Origin: an uncultured Pelagibacteraceae bacterium | GTDB taxonomy: Bacteria; Pseudomonadota; Alphaproteobacteria; Pelagibacterales; Pelagibacteraceae | DNA length: 43,959 nt | Direction of reading: 5' to 3' | Assembly: GCA_902573755.1 (NCBI GenBank) | Contig: CACGLD010000005.1 | Coordinates: 1-43,959, forward strand | Part shown: positions 1 through 6,605 of the stretch, piece by piece | Numbering within the stretch: the stretch's first letter is position 1 | Layout: the number at the start of each line of letters is the position of its first letter | Program-made: the position numbers and the translations under genes | The notes under the pieces: generated by a model | What the model was told of the DNA's origin: nothing | Databases searched by the model: none | What the model saw: the letters and a program-made list of their open reading frames with translations, nothing else

Positions 1-1725
1 GGTTTAAAAAATAACCTAATTAAAAATAATATTTATTTAGGCAAAGTAAGTAGAATTGAACCCTCTTTGCAAGCAGCCTTTGTTGATTTTGGAAGGGAGA
101 GGCATGGGTTTTTGTCTTTTAATGACATTCAATCAGATTATTATCAGATACCAAAAGCAGATTTAGAAAGAATTAAAGAGGAGGAAGAAAAAGTTAGAGA
201 AGAACTTTCAAGAGAAGTTGAGGCGAAAGAAGAGGAAAATATTGCTGAGGGAAAACTAGAAATTGATGATCCTATAGAAAAAGAATCAGAAGAACAAACA
301 GAAGAGGATTTAAATAATAAAGAAAATATTACTGAAAAAGAAAATTTAGATTATGGTAAAGAAAAAAAGAAAGAGCTTAGATTTAAATTTAAAAGATATA
401 AAATTCAGGAAGTAATTAAACCTAACCAGGTAATTCTTGTACAAGTTATAAAAGATGAAAGAGGTCAAAAAGGTGCTGCATTAAGTACATTTATTTCGAT
501 TGCCGGAAAATATATAGTATTAATGCCAAACACTCCAAAAGGAGGAGGTATATCAAGAAAAATATTTAATCCCAGTGATAGAAAAAAAATAAGAACAATT
601 TTAAATGAAATTGAAATACCTAGGGAGATGGGTTTGATTGTTAGAACTGCTGGAAGTAATAAAACAAAAAATGAAATAAATAACGATTTAACTACTTTGA
701 TTAATACTTGGGGTCAAATAAAGGAAAATGCAATCAACTCTATTGCTCCCTCTTTAATACATCAGGAAAGTGAAATTATAAAAAGAACTTTAAGAGATAT
801 GTTTGATGATAATACCCAAAACATAATTGTAGAAGGAAACGAGGGTTATAAAAAAGCACAATTATTCATGAAAACCATGATGCCTTCCAGTGTAAAAAAA
901 GTTAAAAAATATAGAGGTAAAATTCCTCTGTTTATTGAAGAAAATATTGAACAGAAATTAAATCAAATTTTTGACTCTGAAATTAAACTAAAGTCAGGAG
1001 GATATTTAGTTATTAACCCTACAGAGGCTTTAGTTTCTATCGATATAAATTCTGGAAGTTCAATAAAAGGAAAAAATGTTGAAAGTACTGCTTTGGATAC
1101 AAATATCGAGGCTGCTGAAGAAATAGCAAGACAAATTAAAATAAGAGATTTGTCTGGTTTAATAATCATTGATTTTATAGATATGCTAGGTTACGGAAAT
1201 AGAAGATTGGTAGAGAGAAAACTTAAAGAAAAATGCAGAACAGATAGGGCAAGAATTCAAATTGGTAGAATAAGCAATTTTGGTCTTTTGGAAATGTCTA
1301 GACAAAGACTCAGAGAAAGCGCAATAAAGTGGAAGGTCACATTAACAGATGAATCTTTTGCTCAAAAACTTTTAAAAATTGTTGAGTTAAAAGCTGTAAT
1401 TAACAAAGCTAAATTTGTTGAATTAAAAGTTTGTGAAAAAATTTCAGATTTCCTTAAAGAAAACTTTGTTAATGATTTAACTTATTTTGAGAAAAAAAAT
1501 AAAATGACAATAGATATTATTAGTGACAATTCTTTAATTATACCCGAGTACATCATAGATATCAAAAATAAATCAAAAAAGACGATAGAGCTAATAGAAT
1601 ATTATGAAAAATTAAAAAATTTAGAAATACAAAATAAAGAAGATAAATTTTCAGAAAAAAAAGAGAATAAAAAGATTAATAAAAAAAAATATAATAAAAA
1701 AAGGTATTATAAAAAGACTAAATAA
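1..1725 (+). CDS. rne: Ribonuclease E/G family endoribonuclease, 5' end outside window
   Basis: Single-strand-specific endoribonuclease for mRNA decay and rRNA/tRNA processing. The frame is open from base 1 (it reads GLKNNLIKNNIYLGKVSRIE, normal RNase E N-terminal S1 sequence), so the start lies upstream; the TTG at 67 is not a start. Counting from that TTG, the S1 domain is interrupted by a charged Glu/Lys insertion (about residues 30-110) and resumes at IQEVIKPNQVILVQV. The DNase I-like catalytic domain follows, with Asp in SIDINSG (about 326) and in IIDFIDM (about 372), then DRARIQIGRISNFGLLEMSRQRLRE. The CPxCG Zn-link expected just after this is absent. There is no long scaffold domain: the protein ends in a short Lys-rich tail. 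The 3' end overlaps convergent thiG by 8 bases. Family call is firm; E versus G naming is less so. Confidence 0.93.
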   Translation, partial: GLKNNLIKNNIYLGKVSRIEPSLQAAFVDFGRERHGFLSFNDIQSDYYQIPKADLERIKEEEEKVREELSREVEAKEEENIAEGKLEIDDPIEKESEEQTEEDLNNKENITEKENLDYGKEKKKELRFKFKRYKIQEVIKPNQVILVQVIKDERGQKGAALSTFISIAGKYIVLMPNTPKGGGISRKIFNPSDRKKIRTILNEIEIPREMGLIVRTAGSNKTKNEINNDLTTLINTWGQIKENAINSIAPSLIHQESEIIKRTLRDMFDDNTQNIIVEGNEGYKKAQLFMKTMMPSSVKKVKKYRGKIPLFIEENIEQKLNQIFDSEIKLKSGGYLVINPTEALVSIDINSGSSIKGKNVESTALDTNIEAAEEIARQIKIRDLSGLIIIDFIDMLGYGNRRLVERKLKEKCRTDRARIQIGRISNFGLLEMSRQRLRESAIKWKVTLTDESFAQKLLKIVELKAVINKAKFVELKVCEKISDFLKENFVNDLTYFEKKNKMTIDIISDNSLIIPEYIIDIKNKSKKTIELIEYYEKLKNLEIQNKEDKFSEKKENKKINKKKYNKKRYYKKTK

Positions 1726-2491
1726 TTCCTTTTGATGGAGATGATGGATTGCCCATCAAAATTTTATCTATTCTTCCAGACTTGTAGGATTGTCTACCAG
1801 CGATAACAGCATTTTTAAAAGCTAAAGCCATTTCAAGTGGTTTTTTTGCTTTTGCTATAGCGGTGTTAACAAGCACTCCGTCACATCCTAATTCCATTGC
1901 AATTGTAGCGTCTGAAGCTTGACCCAAACCAGCATCAATAATTAATGGAAGTTTGGTTTGTTTTCTAATTATTTGAATATTAATTTTGTTTTGTATTCCT
2001 AGTCCTGATCCAATAGGTGCAGCTAGAGGCATAATTGCGTCAGCACCTGAACTCTCTAAACGCTTAGCCATTAAAGGATCATCATTACAATAAACCATAA
2101 CCTTAAACCCTTCTTTAGCGAGAACTTCTGTAGATTTTAAAGTTTCAATCATGTCTGGAAATAAATTCTTTTTATCTCCTAAAACTTCTAATTTAACTAA
2201 CTTCCAACCACCTATTTCTCTTGCTAATCTTAAAGTCCTCAAGGCCTCTTTTGAATTAAAGCATCCAGCGGTATTGGGTAAATATGTAATTTTTTTTGGA
2301 TCAATATAATCCATAAGCAAAGGCTTATTTTTATCTGAAATATTAACCCTTCTTACAGCAACTGTTACAATTTCTGCTCCAGAAAGCTTAATTGCTTTTG
2401 CGCACTCTGACATGCTTTTATATTTTCCTGTCCCAACAATTAATCTGGAATTAAATTTTTTATTCGCAATAATTAGACTATCTTTTTTCAA
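1718..2491 (-). CDS. thiG: Thiazole synthase ThiG
   Basis: Builds the thiazole phosphate of thiamin from deoxyxylulose 5-phosphate, dehydroglycine and ThiS-thiocarboxylate. It is a TIM barrel: SRLIVGTGKY near the start, the Schiff-base Lys in WKLVKLEVLGD, phosphate-binding loops around MPLAAPIGSGLG and IIDAGLGQASDA, and the C-terminal VLVNTAIA. Two TTG starts compete. The one at 2506 overlaps thiS by 14 bases. The one at 2491 has a perfect GGAGG eight bases upstream, so I chose 2491 (257 residues). It is translationally coupled to thiS and converges with rne, overlapping it by 8 bases. No thiC, thiO or thiF is in the window. Confidence 0.92.
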   Translation of the reverse strand: MKKDSLIIANKKFNSRLIVGTGKYKSMSECAKAIKLSGAEIVTVAVRRVNISDKNKPLLMDYIDPKKITYLPNTAGCFNSKEALRTLRLAREIGGWKLVKLEVLGDKKNLFPDMIETLKSTEVLAKEGFKVMVYCNDDPLMAKRLESSGADAIMPLAAPIGSGLGIQNKINIQIIRKQTKLPLIIDAGLGQASDATIAMELGCDGVLVNTAIAKAKKPLEMALAFKNAVIAGRQSYKSGRIDKILMGNPSSPSKGII

Positions 2492-2492
2492 G

Positions 2493-2711
2493 TTAACCGC
2501 CTCCAATAAAATGAACTATCTCAATTTTATCATTTTTATTTAATTTTATTTTATTAATTTTTTTTTTATCTATTATTTCCTCATTAAACTCAATTGCTAC
2601 TTTATTTAATGGTATTTTAAGATTTTTTAACACCATAGAGAGATTAGAATCTTGAATTATAGATTTGATTTTACCATTTATTTTGATTTTTATTTTTTTT
2701 ATTTTTTTCAT
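2493..2711 (-). CDS. thiS: Sulfur carrier protein ThiS
   Basis: Small ubiquitin-fold (beta-grasp) sulfur carrier of 72 residues that delivers thiocarboxylate sulfur to ThiG. The diagnostic end is EIVHFIGGG; the terminal Gly is adenylated and thiolated. The N-terminus is extremely Lys/Ile-rich (MKKIKKIKIKINGKIK), which matches the base composition. ATG start at 2711. It is first in a two-gene unit with thiG and diverges from aroQ with only 16 bases between the start codons, so its promoter must overlap that spacer or the aroQ coding start. Confidence 0.88.
   Translation of the reverse strand: MKKIKKIKIKINGKIKSIIQDSNLSMVLKNLKIPLNKVAIEFNEEIIDKKKINKIKLNKNDKIEIVHFIGGG
2500..2504 (-). promoter_or_regulatory. 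Shine-Dalgarno of thiG inside thiS
   Basis: GGAGG on the minus strand lies 8 bases before the TTG at 2491. It is formed by the GGA and GGC codons of the ThiS C-terminal Gly tail, so the same bases encode the functional C-terminus of ThiS and the ribosome binding site of thiG. It argues for the downstream TTG as the thiG start. Confidence 0.6.
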
Positions 2712-2727
2712 CGTATATAAGTGCTGA

Positions 2728-3177
2728 ATGAATAATAAAATAATTATTATTAACGGTCCAAATCTTAATCTATTAGGAGAAAGAGAACAATCACAATATG
2801 GATCAACTACGTATGACCAACTTAAAGAGAATTGTTCTAAAAAAGCAAAAGAAATTGGTCTTAATGTTGAATTTGCTCAATCTAATGTTGAAGGAGAGCT
2901 TGTTAATATTATTCAAGATGCTAGGAAAAAATTTGATGGTATGATTATAAATGCCGCTGCATTTACTCATACCTCTGTAGCCATAAGAGATGCTCTAGAT
3001 TTATTTAAAAAACCAATAATCGAGATACATTTATCTAATATTTATAAAAGAGAAGAATTTAGACATAAATCACTTATAAGTGGTGTAGTAACTGGAGGAA
3101 TTTTTGGATTAGGTGCTGAAGGATATATTTTGGCCATAATTTCATTACAAAAGACTTTGCATAATGAAAATAGATAA
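2728..3177 (+). CDS. aroQ: 3-dehydroquinate dehydratase, type II
   Basis: Converts 3-dehydroquinate to 3-dehydroshikimate in the cytosolic shikimate pathway. At 149 residues it has the normal length for the type II dodecameric enzyme. Signatures: INGPNLNLLGERE (about 9-20), catalytic Tyr24 in QYGSTTYD, NAAAFTHTS with His81, EIHLSN with His101, and Arg in KREEFRHKS. It leads an aroQ-accB-accC operon, an order common in alphaproteobacteria, and overlaps accB by 14 bases. No clear Shine-Dalgarno precedes the ATG. Confidence 0.95.
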   Translation: MNNKIIIINGPNLNLLGEREQSQYGSTTYDQLKENCSKKAKEIGLNVEFAQSNVEGELVNIIQDARKKFDGMIINAAAFTHTSVAIRDALDLFKKPIIEIHLSNIYKREEFRHKSLISGVVTGGIFGLGAEGYILAIISLQKTLHNENR

Positions 3178-3598
3178 AAAAATAATTGAAGAATTAAGTG
3201 ATTATTTAAAAGAATTTAATCTTACTGAAATAGAGATAACTGAAAAAGATACAAAAATTAAAGTATCAAAAAATAATGTTTCAATAAGTAATCAACCTCA
3301 AGTTATTTCGTCCTCATCACCTGCTTCAAGTTCAGCACCTACCCAAACTCAAAATTTTAAATCAGGAACTGAAATTACTTCACCTATAATTGGAACTGCC
3401 TATCATGCTCCAGAACCAGGTGCTAAAAAATTTGTTGAAATTGGAAAAAAAATTAAAAAAGGTGATACAATAATGATTGTTGAGGCAATGAAAACCATGA
3501 ATCATGTTCCTTCAACAGCAGATGGTGTAGTAAAAGAAATTTGTGTTGACGATGGCCAACCTGTAGAATTTGGTCAAACTATTATTATCCTAGAATAA
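3164..3598 (+). CDS. accB: Biotin carboxyl carrier protein of acetyl-CoA carboxylase
   Basis: Carries biotin between the carboxylase (AccC) and carboxyltransferase parts of acetyl-CoA carboxylase, the first step of fatty-acid synthesis. Residues 1-45 form the N-terminal helper region, about 46-70 a Ser/Pro/Ala/Gln linker, and 71-144 the biotinyl domain. The biotinylated Lys110 sits in VEAMKTMN; the usual motif is AMKMMN, so the residue after the Lys is changed to Thr, a tolerated variation. The start lies inside the end of aroQ (14-base overlap), and accC follows after 3 bases. Confidence 0.94.
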   Translation: MKIDKKIIEELSDYLKEFNLTEIEITEKDTKIKVSKNNVSISNQPQVISSSSPASSSAPTQTQNFKSGTEITSPIIGTAYHAPEPGAKKFVEIGKKIKKGDTIMIVEAMKTMNHVPSTADGVVKEICVDDGQPVEFGQTIIILE

Positions 3599-3601
3599 AT
3601 A

Positions 3602-4939
3602 ATGTTTAAAAAAATTTTAATTGCAAACCGTGGGGAAATTGCAGTTAGAATTATTAGAGCATGTAAAGAATGGGGAATACCTACAGTCGCTGTTCATTCA
3701 GATGTAGATAGAGAAAGCATGCATGTTAGAATGGCAGATGAAAGTGTTTGTATAGGTTCTCACCAACCAGCAAATAGTTATTTAAATATTCCAGCATTAA
3801 TGTCAGCAATAGAACTTACGAATGCTGATGCTGTTCATCCTGGATATGGTTTTCTTTCTGAAAATGCAAATTTTGCAAAAATTTTAGAAGAGAATAAAAT
3901 TAATTTTATTGGAGCTTCATCAAAACATATAGAAATGATGGGTGATAAAATCCAAGCAAAAAGAATAGCTAAAGAAAATGGATTGCCTGTTATTGAAGGG
4001 TCTGAAGGAGGAGTAAAAGATGTATCCGAAGCAAAAGAACTTTGTAAAAAAATTGGTTTTCCTGTTCTAATTAAAGCCTCAGGGGGAGGTGGAGGTAAAG
4101 GTATGAAAATAGTTTATAAGGAAGAAGAATTTGAAACGCTGTTTTCAACCGCAAAATCAGAAGCACAAAAATACTTTGGTAATGATGAAGTCTATATTGA
4201 AAAATTTTTTCAAAATCCAAGACATATTGAGGTTCAAATATTGGCTGGAAAAAATAGAGCAGTTCACCTGCATGAGAGAGATTGTTCGGTTCAAAGGAGG
4301 CATCAAAAACTTATAGAAGAAACACCAAGTCCAGTTTTAAATGATGAAATAAGGAAAGATTTATTTGAAAGAACAGTAAAAATGGTAGCTAAAATAGGTT
4401 ATATGGGAGCTGGTACTGTTGAGTTTATATATGAAGACGGAAAATTTTATTTCCTTGAAATGAATACAAGAGTCCAAGTTGAACATCCTGTAACTGAGAT
4501 GGTTACTGGCGTTGATATAATTAAAGAGCAAATTTGGATTGCTTTTTCAGGAGAAACAGCTTTGAAACAAAGTGATATAAATCCTAGAGGACATGCAATT
4601 GAATGTAGAATAAATGCTGAAGATGCTAGTAAAAACTTTCAGCCTTCACCTGGAGTTATTACTATGTGTCATCAACCATCTGGTTTTAGAACAAGAGTAG
4701 ATGGCGCAATATTTCAAGGATATAAGGTAACACCCTATTACGATAGTATGGTGTGTAAGTTAATTTGTCATGGAAGAAACAGAACAGAAGCAATTCAAAG
4801 AATGAATAGATCTTTAGATGAATTTGTTATTGAAGGAATAACCACAACAATACCTCTACATAAAAAATTACTAAACCACAAAAAATTTATCAATTCAGAT
4901 TTTAACGTTAGTTGGCTAGATAAAGTTTCAATTGTTTAA
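3602..4939 (+). CDS. accC: Biotin carboxylase subunit of acetyl-CoA carboxylase
   Basis: ATP-dependent carboxylation of biotin on AccB. At 445 residues it is full length. N-terminal domain: KKILIANRGEIAVRIIRAC and HPGYGFLSENA (79-89). ATP-grasp: glycine-rich loop KASGGGGGKGMK (158-169), HERDCSVQRRHQK (224-236), and metal/bicarbonate residues in EMNTRVQVEHP (286-296). The C-terminal biotin-carboxylase domain is complete. It is last in aroQ-accB-accC. Its TAA stop shares a TTAA palindrome with the stop of the convergent DUF2155 gene. Confidence 0.97.
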   Translation: MFKKILIANRGEIAVRIIRACKEWGIPTVAVHSDVDRESMHVRMADESVCIGSHQPANSYLNIPALMSAIELTNADAVHPGYGFLSENANFAKILEENKINFIGASSKHIEMMGDKIQAKRIAKENGLPVIEGSEGGVKDVSEAKELCKKIGFPVLIKASGGGGGKGMKIVYKEEEFETLFSTAKSEAQKYFGNDEVYIEKFFQNPRHIEVQILAGKNRAVHLHERDCSVQRRHQKLIEETPSPVLNDEIRKDLFERTVKMVAKIGYMGAGTVEFIYEDGKFYFLEMNTRVQVEHPVTEMVTGVDIIKEQIWIAFSGETALKQSDINPRGHAIECRINAEDASKNFQPSPGVITMCHQPSGFRTRVDGAIFQGYKVTPYYDSMVCKLICHGRNRTEAIQRMNRSLDEFVIEGITTTIPLHKKLLNHKKFINSDFNVSWLDKVSIV

Positions 4940-5343
4940 TAACAGTTTACAAGCCAAACATCATAAACAGGATGATCAAAAGGTGTAATTGTTGGACTTG
5001 ATGAAAACATCCAGCCATTAAAAACAAAAACTTCATCATTATTTTTATTAGTCAGATCTCGAACTTGTATATAGGCAGTTATTTCTGGATTATCATCAAA
5101 TTCTGAATTTTTACATTTTAGACTTTTAATTGATAAATCTTTAAAATTTACTAATTCTCCATTTTTAAGTTTAAGCAAGGTGTTTTTAGAACTTATTTTA
5201 TCCAAAATTTTTATATCAGTAAAAGTTCCCTCTAAATTATTTTTTGCATTTAAGTTTGAAACTAAACAAAAATAAAATAAAAAAACTAAATAGATTAATT
5301 TAAAATTATTCTTTCCAACTTGAGTATTTCTTTTTAATACCAT
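4936..5343 (-). CDS. DUF2155 domain-containing exported protein
   Basis: Small protein of 135 residues with an N-terminal hydrophobic signal (about 14-33, ending near SNLNAKN), so probably periplasmic. The conserved part carries the DUF2155 hallmark near the end: FNGWMFSSSP...PFDHPVYDVWLVNC. The function is unknown. In many alphaproteobacteria this gene sits between accC and the NDUFA12 gene, as here. The ATG at 5343 is the only plausible start and lies 38 bases inside the NDUFA12 gene, with no good Shine-Dalgarno, so translation is probably coupled. Confidence 0.8.
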   Translation of the reverse strand: MVLKRNTQVGKNNFKLIYLVFLFYFCLVSNLNAKNNLEGTFTDIKILDKISSKNTLLKLKNGELVNFKDLSIKSLKCKNSEFDDNPEITAYIQVRDLTNKNNDEVFVFNGWMFSSSPTITPFDHPVYDVWLVNCY

Positions 5344-5665
5344 TTTTATTTTTATTTGGATAATAAGCTGAGTCTGTTCCAGTTAAATTTTCTTGATGTG
5401 GTTTTTGCCATTCGTATTTTTCTAAGGTATGTTTTTTCTCAATTTTATTAGCTGTAAAATGTATCCAAGAAAACCATTCAACAGGAATTTTTGATGCGTC
5501 AATTGTGTTTGAATAGATAACCCATCTTTTTCCGTTTTTACTCTCGTAGTATTTATTGCCTAGATGATCAGTACCAACTAGTTTTCCAAAAAAAATAGTT
5601 TTTAGTCTTGTTCCGAAAGTATCTTGATTCCACCATGTGAAAATTTTTCTTAAAAGTGTCAACAT
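5306..5665 (-). CDS. NADH:ubiquinone oxidoreductase accessory subunit, NDUFA12 family
   Basis: Accessory subunit of respiratory complex I (B17.2/NDUFA12 family), shared by mitochondria and alphaproteobacteria. 119 residues. Family features: TWWNQDTFGTRLKTIFFGKLVG near the N-terminus, GNKYYESKNGKRWVIY, then PVEWFSWIHF and the C-terminal WQKPHQENLTGTDSAYYP. It stabilises the enzyme on its matrix/cytoplasmic arm in known systems. It overlaps the downstream DUF2155 gene by 38 bases and diverges from the NrdJ-like gene. Its presence supports an alphaproteobacterial host. Confidence 0.88.
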   Translation of the reverse strand: MLTLLRKIFTWWNQDTFGTRLKTIFFGKLVGTDHLGNKYYESKNGKRWVIYSNTIDASKIPVEWFSWIHFTANKIEKKHTLEKYEWQKPHQENLTGTDSAYYPNKNKNGIKKKYSSWKE

Positions 5666-5708
5666 AATATTTTTTTATTTATTCAATTAAAAATTGTAAA
5701 ATTTAAAT

Positions 5709-5736
5709 TAGACTAAAATATGAATATGTATATAAA
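5709..5736 (+). promoter_or_regulatory. Predicted sigma-70 promoter for the NrdJ-like gene
   Basis: Lies in the 114-base divergent spacer 5666-5779, the longest in the window. TAGACT (5709-5714) and TATAAA (5731-5736) are separated by 16 bases, giving a leader of about 37 bases. A weak GAGG lies just before the ATG at 5780. In such AT-rich DNA chance matches are common, so confidence is low. Confidence 0.35.
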
Positions 5737-5779
5737 TTAATTGATTCATTATTCAAATTAAAATTTAAATTGAGGTTAA

Positions 5780-6604
5780 ATGGCAAAATATTTAGTTGAA
5801 ACTTATTATACATGCACCTTTAAGGTTAATCATTATCTAGATGATATTAACGAGGCAGAGTTAAAAAATTTAGAGAAGAGAGACGATGGAAAATTCGAAG
5901 TTTTAGATGTAAAACTTGATAACAGAAAAACGAAAAGCCTAGATCCTAAAAATAATAAAGTCTTGGAAAGCAACAAAGTAGAAGTAATTAAAGAGACAAA
6001 TAATAAAAGCTCAATAAATAAAGAAAGTGTAATAACAAGCATAAATACAACTAATGAAAAGTCGGGTAAAAGATTTAGCATGCCTGACAGAAGAAAAGGG
6101 TATATTCAAAAAGCTACTATTGGTGACCATAAAGTTTACCTGCATACAGGAGAATATGAAGACGGAAAAATTGGGGAAATATTTATTGATACCAGTAAAG
6201 AAGGTGAGCTTGTTAAAGCTTTAATGAATAATTTTGCAATTGCTGTTTCTCTAGGCCTTCAATATGGTGTTCCGTTAGATGAGTTTATAAGTGCATTTGT
6301 AGGTACAAAATTTGAACCATCTGGAAAAGTCCATGGTAATGATAGAATTTTAAGCGCCACATCAATTTTGGATTATATTTTCAGAGAATTAGCTATTTCA
6401 TATCAAAATAGAGAAGATCTAGCCCATACTCCGTCAATTGGAGGAAATGATGCCATCAGTGCAGAAGATCAAGGCTCTGAAGATCAAAATCAATTATTAA
6501 AAATTGTAAAAGATATTACTAGTAAAGGTTTTGTTAGAAATAATTATAAAAAAAATCTAGTTGATCTTTCGGATGTAAAAATAAATTTAAAAGGTAAAAA
6601 ATAA
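5780..6604 (+). CDS. Stand-alone NrdJ C-terminal (TSCPD/NrdJb-like) protein
   Basis: 274 residues. Residues about 103-217 match the C-terminal region found in B12-dependent class II ribonucleotide reductases (NrdJ): [78 protein letters not shown]. The N-terminus ([17 protein letters not shown], then [17 protein letters not shown]) is a separate conserved block joined by an Asn/Lys/Ser-rich linker (50-100). No catalytic NrdJ domain (radical Cys, finger loop) is present here or next door. Known relatives include split class II enzymes whose second chain (NrdJb) is a separate protein. Whether this one works with a reductase is unknown. It ends one base before convergent aspS. Confidence 0.75.
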   Translation: MAKYLVETYYTCTFKVNHYLDDINEAELKNLEKRDDGKFEVLDVKLDNRKTKSLDPKNNKVLESNKVEVIKETNNKSSINKESVITSINTTNEKSGKRFSMPDRRKGYIQKATIGDHKVYLHTGEYEDGKIGEIFIDTSKEGELVKALMNNFAIAVSLGLQYGVPLDEFISAFVGTKFEPSGKVHGNDRILSATSILDYIFRELAISYQNREDLAHTPSIGGNDAISAEDQGSEDQNQLLKIVKDITSKGFVRNNYKKNLVDLSDVKINLKGKK

Positions 6605-6605
6605 G

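Noticed and set aside
67-1725. RNase E starting at TTG 67
   Set aside because: The frame is open upstream to base 1 and encodes the expected S1-domain sequence, so the gene continues beyond the window.
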